Source: Gloeocapsopsis dulcis (lineage in GTDB: Bacteria > Cyanobacteriota > Cyanobacteriia > Cyanobacteriales > Chroococcidiopsidaceae). From it: a stretch of 64,000 bases of DNA. How positions within the stretch are numbered: position 1 is the stretch's first letter; every line of letters begins with the position of its first letter. Made by a program: the position numbers and the translations under genes. This document shows positions 1 through 7,888 of the stretch, in pieces. Under the pieces are notes generated by a model that saw nothing but the letters and a program-made list of their open reading frames with translations, was not told where the DNA came from and did not search any database. The stretch is taken from the NCBI RefSeq assembly GCF_032163395.1, contig NZ_CP119968.1, positions 1,597,501-1,661,500 on the forward strand, in the 5' to 3' direction.

Positions 1-1
1 T

Positions 2-1576
2 CAGCGCTTGCAGTTAGTGATTCTTGAATCATTAGTGATTCGTCGTGACATTGCTGCTGATGCAACTCAAGGTAGTACTCAAACAAGACTTCTTATCGAA
101 GACGGACAAACTATTGAAGCTGGTGCTGTTGTCGCTCGCACAGAAATTCAGTGCAAAGAAGCAGGAGAAATTCGCGGTATTCGTGAGGGAGCAGAGGCAA
201 TTCGCCGGATCTTAGTAGTCAGAACGACAGATCAATTCACTGTCACGATTAAAGAGAAACCTAACGTCAAAGTAGGGAACTTGCTAATTGCGGGTCGTGA
301 AATTGCTCCAGGAGTCGTTATTGAAGAATCTGGTCAAGTACTAGAAATCAGAAACCCTCAAACTGCAAGCCAACAGGAGACAGCGGAAGCGGCTCTAGCT
401 AGTAACAATTATGAAATTGTTCTGCGAGTTGCTCGTCCTTATCGCGTTTCACCAGGAGCTGTCTTACAAGTTGAAGATGGCGGTTTAGTTCAACGCGGCG
501 ATAACTTAGTGCTACTTGTATTTGAGCGAGCTAAGACCGGAGATATTATTCAAGGTTTGCCGCGAATTGAAGAACTATTGGAAGCTCGTAAACCCAAAGA
601 AGCTTGTGTTCTGGCTCGTAGACCAGGAACTGTTGAAGTTGGCAGGTTAGAAGATGAAGCAGTTGCAATTAGAGTTGTAGAAGACTCTGGCGCAGTCACT
701 GAATATCCTATCGGACCTGGACAGAATGCCGTAGTACCAGATGGAGCAACAGTAGAAGTCGGAATGCCGCTGACAGAAGGACCTGCCAATCCTCACGAAA
801 TCTTGGAAATCTTCTTTGAGTATGGTACGCAAAATGGTGCTTATGCTGATGCTTTAGAAGCATTGCAGCAAGTACAAACCTTCTTGGTGAATGAAGTACA
901 AACAGTGTATCAATCTCAAGGAATTGATATTTCTGACAAGCATATTGAAGTTATTGTGCGGCAAATGACCTCTAAGGTACGTGTTGATGATGGTGGCGAC
1001 ACCACAATGCTACCTGGTGAATTAGTCGAACTGCGGCAAATTGAGCAGGTTAACGAAGCGATGAGTATTACTGGAGGTGCCAAAGCGCAGTACACGCCAA
1101 TGCTTCTCGGTATCACCAAGGCATCGCTCAATACAGATAGCTTCATTTCAGCAGCCTCCTTCCAAGAAACTACACGAGTACTGACCGAAGCCGCAATTGA
1201 AGGTAAATCAGACTGGTTACGCGGTTTGAAAGAAAACGTCATTATCGGACGCTTGATTCCTGCTGGAACTGGCTTTAATGCTTATGAGGAACTGACTAGT
1301 CCGATGAGTGAAGATCTCTCTCTTGACTCAGGAAGTGTCTTTGATGATGGAGAAGATTCGCTCGATGTTGTCCTTGATGACCGTACAGCCCGTGCTTACA
1401 ATTTAGACAGTGGTTTAGGAGACAATTTTAGCTTTGATCGTAATTCCTTCATTCAAGATGATGATGAAGACTTGATGATCGGTGATGGGGTCGAGGACTT
1501 TGCCGCTGATGAGGATGAAGAAGATGATTACGACGAAGATGATGATGATGATGATATTGATGAAGACGATCTCTAA
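2..1576 (+). CDS. rpoC2: RNA polymerase beta'' subunit RpoC2, C-terminal part (5' truncated by window edge)
   Basis: The reading frame is open from base 2, so the gene enters the window from the left and only its last ~525 residues are visible. This is the C-terminal part of beta'', the second half of the beta' subunit that is split in cyanobacteria and plastids; it is part of core RNA polymerase. The conserved block near the end of beta' is visible ([19 protein letters not shown], then [18 protein letters not shown] and [18 protein letters not shown]), followed by [17 protein letters not shown]. The protein ends in a very acidic tail of almost uninterrupted Asp and Glu (about residues 490-525 of the visible part), common in cyanobacterial RpoC2. 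A terminator follows at 1604, so it is probably the last gene of an rpo operon. Confidence 0.97.
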   Translation, partial: QRLQLVILESLVIRRDIAADATQGSTQTRLLIEDGQTIEAGAVVARTEIQCKEAGEIRGIREGAEAIRRILVVRTTDQFTVTIKEKPNVKVGNLLIAGREIAPGVVIEESGQVLEIRNPQTASQQETAEAALASNNYEIVLRVARPYRVSPGAVLQVEDGGLVQRGDNLVLLVFERAKTGDIIQGLPRIEELLEARKPKEACVLARRPGTVEVGRLEDEAVAIRVVEDSGAVTEYPIGPGQNAVVPDGATVEVGMPLTEGPANPHEILEIFFEYGTQNGAYADALEALQQVQTFLVNEVQTVYQSQGIDISDKHIEVIVRQMTSKVRVDDGGDTTMLPGELVELRQIEQVNEAMSITGGAKAQYTPMLLGITKASLNTDSFISAASFQETTRVLTEAAIEGKSDWLRGLKENVIIGRLIPAGTGFNAYEELTSPMSEDLSLDSGSVFDDGEDSLDVVLDDRTARAYNLDSGLGDNFSFDRNSFIQDDDEDLMIGDGVEDFAADEDEEDDYDEDDDDDDIDEDDL

Positions 1577-1603
1577 CTTGAGCTAATCTTCAGATGAAAT
1601 ACT

Positions 1604-1638
1604 CCCTCTAAACTACTCTGGTTTAGGGGGTTTTCTTT
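1604..1638 (+). terminator. Rho-independent terminator after rpoC2
   Basis: CCCTCTAAAC (1604-1613) pairs with GTTTAGGGGG (1621-1630), with one G-T wobble and a 7-base loop. The stem is followed directly by TTTTCTTT. It lies 28 bases after the rpoC2 stop codon. Confidence 0.85.
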
Positions 1639-1675
1639 AATCCTTGAGAACGTAAACTTGCAACATTAGCATTTG

Positions 1676-3079
1676 TCAGTTACGGTTGAGATTGTTGTCA
1701 AGAGCGATCGCTTTGCTCACTACATCGCGGTAGAGGTATGAGTGCGTAAAAGAAATACCTTTCAATAGCTGACTCAACAGATGCTGTTTAGGTACGTTTA
1801 TACTTTGCCAATCATCTTGTAAAATGCCGCCTGTATCATCACTGTTGGGATTCCAACTCCAGTAGGTAAAGCTCAAATGATGCTTCTGAATGTAATTGAC
1901 AAATTGCTGCTGCCAAATACCCTCTTTGGAGATCTTATCTACATAACGACCGCCAAATTCTCCAACTAAAATAGGCGCTAGATTTTGACTAGCAATATAG
2001 TTAAACCCAATTTCCCAACGTTTATAGAGATTGTAGGGAAAAGTTCGCTCAGCAAACCAAGGCTGATTGTAGACTCCAGGACCATATTCGTGTGGGGAAT
2101 AGACCAATTTATTAGGGCGAGATAAACGTACTGGATAACGCCTAACGCCTTCAAGATTACCTCCTTGCCAATGTCCTGATAATCTTTGCCCTGGAACATT
2201 ATTTTCTACGCCTTCCACAACAATTAACCAATGAGGATTTACTGCAAGAATCGCGTTTCCGGCTCGTTCTGCAGCAAGTCGCCAATCGGTTGCTATATCG
2301 CCAGTTCCCCAACTCGCACGCCCGTGAGGTTCATTTTTTAAATCTGCTCCAATCACATTGTCTTGATTTTGGTAACGAATCGCTAACATCCGCCACGTAT
2401 CAATCCAGTCTTGTTCTGTAAATCCATCTCCGTACCACAATTCAGGAATGCGTTGGTCATTTAATCGATGACTATCCAATACAATAAGCAAGCCTTGACG
2501 TTGAGCCTCTTGAATGATGTAGTCCATGACTTCTAAGGGAGTTTTCCCCTGTAGTTCTTGATTTGCACCAAGTTTATAGTCAATTCCACTGACTTTTGGA
2601 GATCTTAGTGATTGTACTGAGTAAGGTAGCCGAATCGTGTTATATCCCAAACTTTTAATTTGTGCTAGCATCTCCTGATAATCCCGACGCCATAAACCAT
2701 GAGGAGCGTGTAACCCTGTTTCTATACCAAACCAGTTAACCCCTCTGAGCAAAACATGATTTCCTCTAGCATCAATAATTTTTGACCCTTGAGTAGATAA
2801 GGGAAGTTGAATTATTGTACTGGCATAGGTTGTTGTGTTTATTCCTTCCAGTAGCCAAGGCGTCACCAATACAGTTGTCACTGCTAACACAAATAAACAC
2901 ATCTGTAAAATCGAAATCTTGGTTAGTCTTTGAGAACGCTTTCTCTTGGGTAAAAACGGCAATGTTTTCTGTGTTTGGCAAAAATAAGTGCTTAGAAGTA
3001 GTAGTTGAACTAACTTTCTCAGTATAAGTACTACTACATGAGTAATATGCGTGTTATAGAATAAAAAAAAAGTAACCAT
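1676..3079 (-). CDS. Membrane-anchored or secreted GH5 cellulase (endoglucanase)
   Basis: This is a glycoside hydrolase family 5 protein, most similar in pattern to endo-beta-1,4-glucanases. Visible GH5 landmarks are RGVNWFGIET (112-121), NTIRLPYS, LDSHR (201-205), the acid/base in LKNEPHG (Glu250), HEYGPG (330-335), and the nucleophile in LVGEFGG (Glu374). A basic stretch (KRKRSQR) and a hydrophobic segment at residues 61-78 form a signal peptide or anchor. No start has a good ribosome site; the first ATG (3079) gives a 60-residue extension before ATG 2902, and a TTG lies between, so the start is uncertain. It points away from the cellulose synthase series that begins 2.6 kb away, and likely trims or releases cellulose; that link is inferred from position. 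Confidence 0.88.
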   Translation of the reverse strand: MVTFFLFYNTHITHVVVLILRKLVQLLLLSTYFCQTQKTLPFLPKRKRSQRLTKISILQMCLFVLAVTTVLVTPWLLEGINTTTYASTIIQLPLSTQGSKIIDARGNHVLLRGVNWFGIETGLHAPHGLWRRDYQEMLAQIKSLGYNTIRLPYSVQSLRSPKVSGIDYKLGANQELQGKTPLEVMDYIIQEAQRQGLLIVLDSHRLNDQRIPELWYGDGFTEQDWIDTWRMLAIRYQNQDNVIGADLKNEPHGRASWGTGDIATDWRLAAERAGNAILAVNPHWLIVVEGVENNVPGQRLSGHWQGGNLEGVRRYPVRLSRPNKLVYSPHEYGPGVYNQPWFAERTFPYNLYKRWEIGFNYIASQNLAPILVGEFGGRYVDKISKEGIWQQQFVNYIQKHHLSFTYWSWNPNSDDTGGILQDDWQSINVPKQHLLSQLLKGISFTHSYLYRDVVSKAIALDNNLNRN

Positions 3080-3611
3080 ATTCGTATCTATATTTGTAGT
3101 AGAAAACTGTTACCCCCTTGAGGTATACAGCTAATTTAAATCACATAGTTAAGCGATCGCGTTTTATAAATATCTATCTGCTAGACTCCATTCATTAGTA
3201 GGCTGCTTGCTTCTATTGAGCATGACACGTGTCAGTATCAAAAAGTGTCTCTACCTTATTAAAGTGAATTGCATCCCTAATCTATTTTTGTCACACCTTA
3301 AATCACTGCAGTACCAATACTTGCAAGCCTTAGCAAAACATACATTACCAAATCTACTAAAAAAACTCACAACAGATTTAAGTATTTCCACGTAACTTCA
3401 TATTTCCTATACAGACAATTGCAATCTCAAAGTTAAACTAAGTATAGAAAGCAACGAGTTAATTACATCTGCATAAATAGAAACAAATTATGGCAATGTC
3501 TTGTTACTAAATACTAATAAGTACCTCTACAAAACTAAAGTAAACTTCTAGGTTTGGTTTAGAAATTCTAATTGTCATAGTTCATCAAGAAATTACTCAT
3601 AAGTATAAAAT
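3080..3611. other. AT-rich divergent intergenic region
   Basis: This is 532 bases between the divergent GH5 gene and the gene at 3612. It is AT-rich, with one HIP1 site near 3153. A 62-codon reading frame at 3207-3395 has no ribosome site and no recognisable features, so I do not call it a gene. The region presumably holds both promoters, but I could not pick out a convincing -35/-10 pair. Confidence 0.5.
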
Positions 3612-4388
3612 ATGACTACTTCTATCTTCAAAAAATTTGTTTTACCACCTGTACTTCTTTCTACAGGAATCTTTGCAACATTAACTTTACCTTTGGCTTT
3701 ACTTGGCTCTAAGTCTGTAGCAATTCAGCTACAAGAAGAACCAGTTTTTCATGGCAAACTAAGAGATGTTGCTACTCCTTATCTTGGCTTAGCAAGCTTA
3801 CTCAGTTTGGGAACAGGAGTTGCTAGTGTCACAGTTGCAGGATGGCAACAATCTTCTCGTAAATCAGCGCAAGTAGAGCAGCAGCTATCTGGTTTGCAAA
3901 AAAGTTTGCAAGAAAAAGAAGAACAATTAGAACAACTTAAACTTTCTGAATCTCGTTTAGCAACTGTTGGATTAAATTCATTCTTAGAAGGTGAAGTATC
4001 TCAAATATCTAATACAGCTTCAGAAACTACTACAACAGCAATACAGCCTGTTGTTATTACGACACCTGTACAAGCTGTTGAGCCTTTAATTGTAATCGCC
4101 CACAAAGCAGAGCCAAGTTTAACAGTTCAAGCAGCTATTGCACAATTTCCTTTAGCGCAAAACTATCTTGCGTATACACAAGCTATTCCTACTCAAAATC
4201 AGCAAGATTCGAGAGATTCTCAGCCAGAATCTGCGCCAGATATGCCTTCAACAGAAGAACTACAAGATCAGTTACAACAAATTATGGCTCAGATGGAGAA
4301 TTTACACAAAGCATTACAAATAAATACAATAGTAAAGTCAGAGCAAGAAGTATCAGCTAGTGCGTCGATGCTTGCCTCTCATTTCTAA
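3612..4388 (+). CDS. Unknown envelope protein: two hydrophobic segments plus coiled coil
   Basis: I do not recognise a named family. The 258-residue product has a hydrophobic N-terminal segment (about 10-31, with PVLLSTGIFATLTLPLALLG), a second one at about 56-74 (YLGLASLLSLGTGVASVTVAG), and then a charged heptad-like stretch (about 82-115: QVEQQLSGLQKSLQEKEEQ). After that comes a Thr/Ser/Gln-rich part, and a second short coiled-coil-like stretch near the C-terminus (TEELQDQLQQIMAQMENLHKAL). The layout suggests an inner-membrane protein whose coiled coil lies in the periplasm or cytoplasm. It sits between a cellulase and the cellulose-export genes, so a part in envelope or polysaccharide assembly is possible but unproven. 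Confidence 0.75.
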   Translation: MTTSIFKKFVLPPVLLSTGIFATLTLPLALLGSKSVAIQLQEEPVFHGKLRDVATPYLGLASLLSLGTGVASVTVAGWQQSSRKSAQVEQQLSGLQKSLQEKEEQLEQLKLSESRLATVGLNSFLEGEVSQISNTASETTTTAIQPVVITTPVQAVEPLIVIAHKAEPSLTVQAAIAQFPLAQNYLAYTQAIPTQNQQDSRDSQPESAPDMPSTEELQDQLQQIMAQMENLHKALQINTIVKSEQEVSASASMLASHF

Positions 4389-4467
4389 AGCTATGTGTGT
4401 AAAACGTAGCCGTTAAATAATAAAGGACTAAAGGTAAAATACTGTTAACGTCTACGTTTGTTCGCGA

Positions 4468-4495
4468 AAAATTCAAAATTCAACATTCATAATTC
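4468..4495. repeat. Heptamer short tandem repeat, AAAATTC type
   Basis: Four consecutive 7-base units (AAAATTC, AAAATTC, AACATTC, ATAATTC). Allowing for phase and strand, this is the same family as the TTTTGAA/TTTTGAG units at 52930. Such heptamers are typical of cyanobacterial gaps. Confidence 0.7.
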
Positions 4496-4504
4496 AGCAC
4501 TTCA

Positions 4505-4546
4505 TAGAGGTGGACTTTGGTTATCTAGCAGCGAATTGATTCACCC
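4505..4546. repeat. Dispersed hairpin element, copy 1 (degenerate)
   Basis: GAGGTGGACTTTGGTTATC is followed by TAGCAGCGAATTGATTC. It matches the elements at 36727 and 51579. Here the left arm of the first hairpin is lost and the second hairpin (GCGAAT..ATTCGC in the others) is imperfect. It lies between the 3' ends of convergent genes 3612-4388 and 4579-5283. Confidence 0.6.
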
Positions 4547-4578
4547 AGTTCTGATTAGTAATTAGAACGTGGTAGCTG

Positions 4579-5283
4579 TTAACGTAAGAGCTCAGCCATA
4601 GAAAGTGGAGCATTGGTTTGGTTTGTCTTAATTGGTTTTGGACGAATCGCAGTCGTAGTAGAAGCATCCAAATTAACTTCTGAGCGATTTCCCCACCCAC
4701 CATTGATTTCTTCTGGTAAAGTTTTAGGAGGAGTCGTTTTTCCAGAAGCTACGGCAATAGGTAATGTTTGACTAGCTTGTACATACTCTTCACCCTCAGC
4801 ACTGAAGCGAACTAGTCTTCCTCGTAATTCTGGAGTTTGTTGCTGTTCAGTTGGTAACTGAGCTGAAGGTTCGTAAGTAGCAATAAAAGTGACAGATGTT
4901 GCCGGTTGTAGCGAGTTTTGCAGTGCTGCTTCTGTCTGCCAAGCTTCTTGAAAACGTCCATCTGTAGCAACGTGCCAAAAATTCACTGTAGTTTGCCATT
5001 TTCCGGCCGATACTGGCACAATTTGCCGCGCCAAGATTGAGTAAGTCTTAGGTTGAGAAATCAGCGATCGCTCAGGTGCTGGATTTAGGTAACGTAACGC
5101 TGTGACGGCAATTCGACTATCATCAGGTAAATTCGTACTGCCTGCAATATTGTAGACTCCTGGACGACTTGCCGCTTTGATCTCGTTAATGTTGAGTTCT
5201 ATGCTTTGTTGGGGTGGCGGCGAACAGCTCATACACAGCAATGATAGTAAACTACAAGCCGTCACAGTCTGAGGCAATTTCAT
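4579..5283 (-). CDS. Unknown predicted lipoprotein or exported protein
   Basis: I do not recognise the family. From the ATG at 5283 the product is 234 residues and starts with a short basic end, a hydrophobic run and a cysteine (MKLPQTVTACSLLSLLCMSC), which resembles a lipoprotein signal although the residues before the Cys are not a canonical lipobox. The mature part has beta-rich stretches (PGVYNIAGSTNLPDDSRIAV, then WQTTVNFWHVATDGRFQEAW) and a Pro/Thr-rich tail. The frame can be extended 20 codons upstream to 5343, but that part looks unlike a signal peptide. It is convergent with the coiled-coil gene at 3612 and lies upstream of the cellulose-export series on the opposite strand. Confidence 0.75.
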   Translation of the reverse strand: MKLPQTVTACSLLSLLCMSCSPPPQQSIELNINEIKAASRPGVYNIAGSTNLPDDSRIAVTALRYLNPAPERSLISQPKTYSILARQIVPVSAGKWQTTVNFWHVATDGRFQEAWQTEAALQNSLQPATSVTFIATYEPSAQLPTEQQQTPELRGRLVRFSAEGEEYVQASQTLPIAVASGKTTPPKTLPEEINGGWGNRSEVNLDASTTTAIRPKPIKTNQTNAPLSMAELLR

Positions 5284-5698
5284 CTTTTGTAGAACAACTT
5301 GATATAAATGGGTAAGTATAGGGCGATCGCAATAAATAAGCATTAAATTTTAAGTATTTTAGTTATAAAGTTGTAAAACAGCACAAAAATCATTAGACAC
5401 CAGTAGGCAAAAGACTTGTCCTTAAAATTCACAAAGCTACTGCTCCAGGATAGTCTTGCTTCTTGAGTTCAACAAGAGATCTTTACTAAGAATTCTTAGA
5501 AAATTTAACTGCATCAAGCCTGTACTTTTATTTACATTTTTTAATCTGCTCATTCTGCAGAATTTACGGTGTTTGCGGCAAGTTAAAACCTTTTACACGA
5601 GAATATTCACCTGCTAGATCTCGTCGATCGGAATAAGGTTTGCTAAAGTGGCGACAGTTTGCCTATGAAGAAATAATCAGCCAAGCAACCAGGGTGTG
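5284..5698. other. Divergent intergenic region before the cellulose-export genes
   Basis: About 415 bases separate the divergent lipoprotein gene from the barrel gene. A weak promoter candidate reads TTGCTA (5640-5645), an 18-base spacer, then TATGAA (5664-5669), about 30 bases before the barrel start. One HIP1 site lies near 5322 at the lipoprotein end. I saw no terminator or riboswitch-like structure. Confidence 0.4.
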
Positions 5699-7888
5699 AT
5701 GAGCCAAACCGTACCTGATTGTCCTATATGCCCATATTTGAATCAATTCAAGCCAGTAAGCTTACTTGGCATGAGTGCGATCGCTGTTTGCCTGCTTGAA
5801 GTTGGTGCTATCCAATCTGCTCAAGCCAATTCTATAGAACACAGTAAACACGTTGCATCTCAATCGCTGAGAGCGCAACTTCCGAGCTTGCCAAATCAAA
5901 ATACTGCTTTACCAAATTTTAATAATATTCAAAGTCCGCAAGTAAATCCTGGAACACCTGCCAACTACAATCAGTATTTGGCAGTTCCTGGTGCTATTCC
6001 ATATGGAGGTTCTCCTCCGCCATTAGTAGCTCCTGTGAGAACATGGCAAGAAGAACTTACACAGAGAGGCAATTACCCAAATCCAGGGATGGCATCACCT
6101 TACCTGCCTCCGGTGGCAACACCACAACCTAACACGTTTGGGACTGGCGCTGCACCTGGGGTTATGGTTCCTTACGGTGTTGTATACCCCTATGTGCCCC
6201 AAGTTCCAGCTAATATACTTTATCCTGGAGCGATCGCACCTTACCCTTATGGTGCAGTTGGACAACCGCCGCCTCCCTACGTCCAAACACCAGTCATGCT
6301 ACTGCCAGTTCCGGCAAGCCCTGGAATTCCTCAACCAAATTCCACAAATGGCAATATGCTACCACCAGCACCAGGAAACAATGTCAATGGGATGATGCCT
6401 TATGCTATGCCAGGGCAACAACCTTACTTAGCACAACCTAATGCACTTGGCATGATGATGGTTCCTTATGCTATGCCAGGTCAACAGCCTTACTTAACAC
6501 AACCTAATGCGATCGGTGGCAATGCTGTACCCTTAGCACCAGGGAATATGATTCCTTATGCTATGCCAGGACAACAGCCTTACTTACCACCAATGCCACA
6601 ACCTAATGTGGGTGGTATGGGTATGATGTACAATCAAGGCGGTGTAACATCATATGCTCCAGTTGTCAACCCCAATGCAGCTATTGGACAACAAGCATTC
6701 CCAGCACCTGGTAATACCTTCAATCCTAACGGCGTACCGTATGCTCCTGTTGGATCTTACTTAGCACCAGCCACAACACAATTACCTCCCCCACTTAATA
6801 CAACACCACCTACCGCGCCCAATCCGAATTTAACTCCAGTACCTCCAACTCCTGTTCCTAACCAAAGTACGATCCAAACACCTACGTTGGATAGTCAACC
6901 TGTAAATAGTTCTGCGTTGCAATTACAAGGTGTCTATTCCTACCAAGGAGATGAGTCTTCAGCACGAGCACGAGTAGGTGCAGTGTATCCTCTCACACCT
7001 CGAATTTTAGTAGGTGCAACAGTCGATTTAACTGATGGCACTGCTTTTGCTGATTCTCGGACTCAGGGATTGAGTCTCAATGAATTCTATTTAGCAACTT
7101 CGTTAGAAAACGTGCCGAACTTGCGGTTTGTGATTGGTCAACTTGATTTAACTTCATACTTTGACCGTAACAGCTTTGCTAAAGATGGAGCATCGCAGTT
7201 TTTTAATCCTGTGTTTCAGACAAATCCAGCTTTGGTAAGTACTGGTGTTAACTCGCGCCCTGGTGCTTTAGTAAATTGGACTGTAACCGACAACATTGAA
7301 GCTAAAGCTGCGATATTTTCCTCTTCGCGGGCAATTGGAGACTTTGCACTCGATGGATTTGCCACAGAAGTAGGAATTCGCTATGGCAATGCGATCATTC
7401 GCGGAACTTATGCCACAGATCGCGATGCTGGAACTCAAGATGGCTTCCAAGAGGCTTTTCAAGTCGCCAGAAGTGATAGTGAAACTGGAATTTTGCGTTC
7501 GGATCGCGAGGAATCATACGGTGTCAACGCAGAAGTTTATATTCCTAATCTTAAAATGGGGCTATTTGGTCGCTATGGTCGCTATGAAAATCGCGATTTA
7601 GAACTAGGGGGAGATACGTACAGTTTAGGTGTGAGCTTTTTAGATGTGTTTTCACCCGATGATAGACTTGGTTTAGCTTATGGTAGAACTTTGTCTAATG
7701 ATAGATTGCGGCGGCAAGCAGGGAATGATAGACCTGATGTCTTAGAGTTGTATTATGATTTCCGCTTTTTATCTAATTTGCGATTGGGTTTTACGTTTCA
7801 AGAGCGTAACGACTTTTCCGAAACAATTTTCGGATTTCGGCTTAAAACCGAGTTTAACGTGACTCCAATCGAGAGTATTATCCGATGA
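5699..7888 (+). CDS. Outer-membrane beta-barrel protein with long Pro-rich N-terminal region (candidate cellulose export pore)
   Basis: The product has a signal-like N-terminus ending near QSAQAN (about residue 44). It then has a ~350-residue low-complexity region rich in Pro, Tyr, Asn and Gln with three copies of PYAMPGQQPYL. From about residue 402 to the end, a ~330-residue domain of alternating polar/apolar strands looks like an outer-membrane barrel (LQLQGVYSYQGDESSARARV, NLRLGFTFQERNDFSETIFG). About 330 residues would fit a barrel the size of the BcsC C-terminal domain (16 strands). The stop overlaps the next start (ATGA), coupling it to the TPR protein. I infer that it is the pore half of a split BcsC; the family could also be an unrelated porin. 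GTG 5696 is an alternative start; AGGG at 5691 serves either. Confidence 0.8.
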   Translation: MSQTVPDCPICPYLNQFKPVSLLGMSAIAVCLLEVGAIQSAQANSIEHSKHVASQSLRAQLPSLPNQNTALPNFNNIQSPQVNPGTPANYNQYLAVPGAIPYGGSPPPLVAPVRTWQEELTQRGNYPNPGMASPYLPPVATPQPNTFGTGAAPGVMVPYGVVYPYVPQVPANILYPGAIAPYPYGAVGQPPPPYVQTPVMLLPVPASPGIPQPNSTNGNMLPPAPGNNVNGMMPYAMPGQQPYLAQPNALGMMMVPYAMPGQQPYLTQPNAIGGNAVPLAPGNMIPYAMPGQQPYLPPMPQPNVGGMGMMYNQGGVTSYAPVVNPNAAIGQQAFPAPGNTFNPNGVPYAPVGSYLAPATTQLPPPLNTTPPTAPNPNLTPVPPTPVPNQSTIQTPTLDSQPVNSSALQLQGVYSYQGDESSARARVGAVYPLTPRILVGATVDLTDGTAFADSRTQGLSLNEFYLATSLENVPNLRFVIGQLDLTSYFDRNSFAKDGASQFFNPVFQTNPALVSTGVNSRPGALVNWTVTDNIEAKAAIFSSSRAIGDFALDGFATEVGIRYGNAIIRGTYATDRDAGTQDGFQEAFQVARSDSETGILRSDREESYGVNAEVYIPNLKMGLFGRYGRYENRDLELGGDTYSLGVSFLDVFSPDDRLGLAYGRTLSNDRLRRQAGNDRPDVLELYYDFRFLSNLRLGFTFQERNDFSETIFGFRLKTEFNVTPIESIIR
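6398..6586 (+). repeat. Intragenic peptide repeat, three copies of PYAMPGQQPYL
   Basis: Three 33-base units at 6398-6430, 6464-6496 and 6554-6586 each encode PYAMPGQQPYL inside the Pro-rich region of the barrel gene (residues about 235-296). Copies differ only at wobble positions, so they reflect recent duplication or selection on the peptide. Confidence 0.85.

Noticed and set aside
916-1242. 108-codon frame on the minus strand
   Set aside because: It lies inside conserved rpoC2 sequence on the opposite strand and shows no protein-like features.
3207-3395. 62-codon frame in the gap after the GH5 gene
   Set aside because: No ribosome site, no family resemblance, and composition like the surrounding AT-rich DNA.
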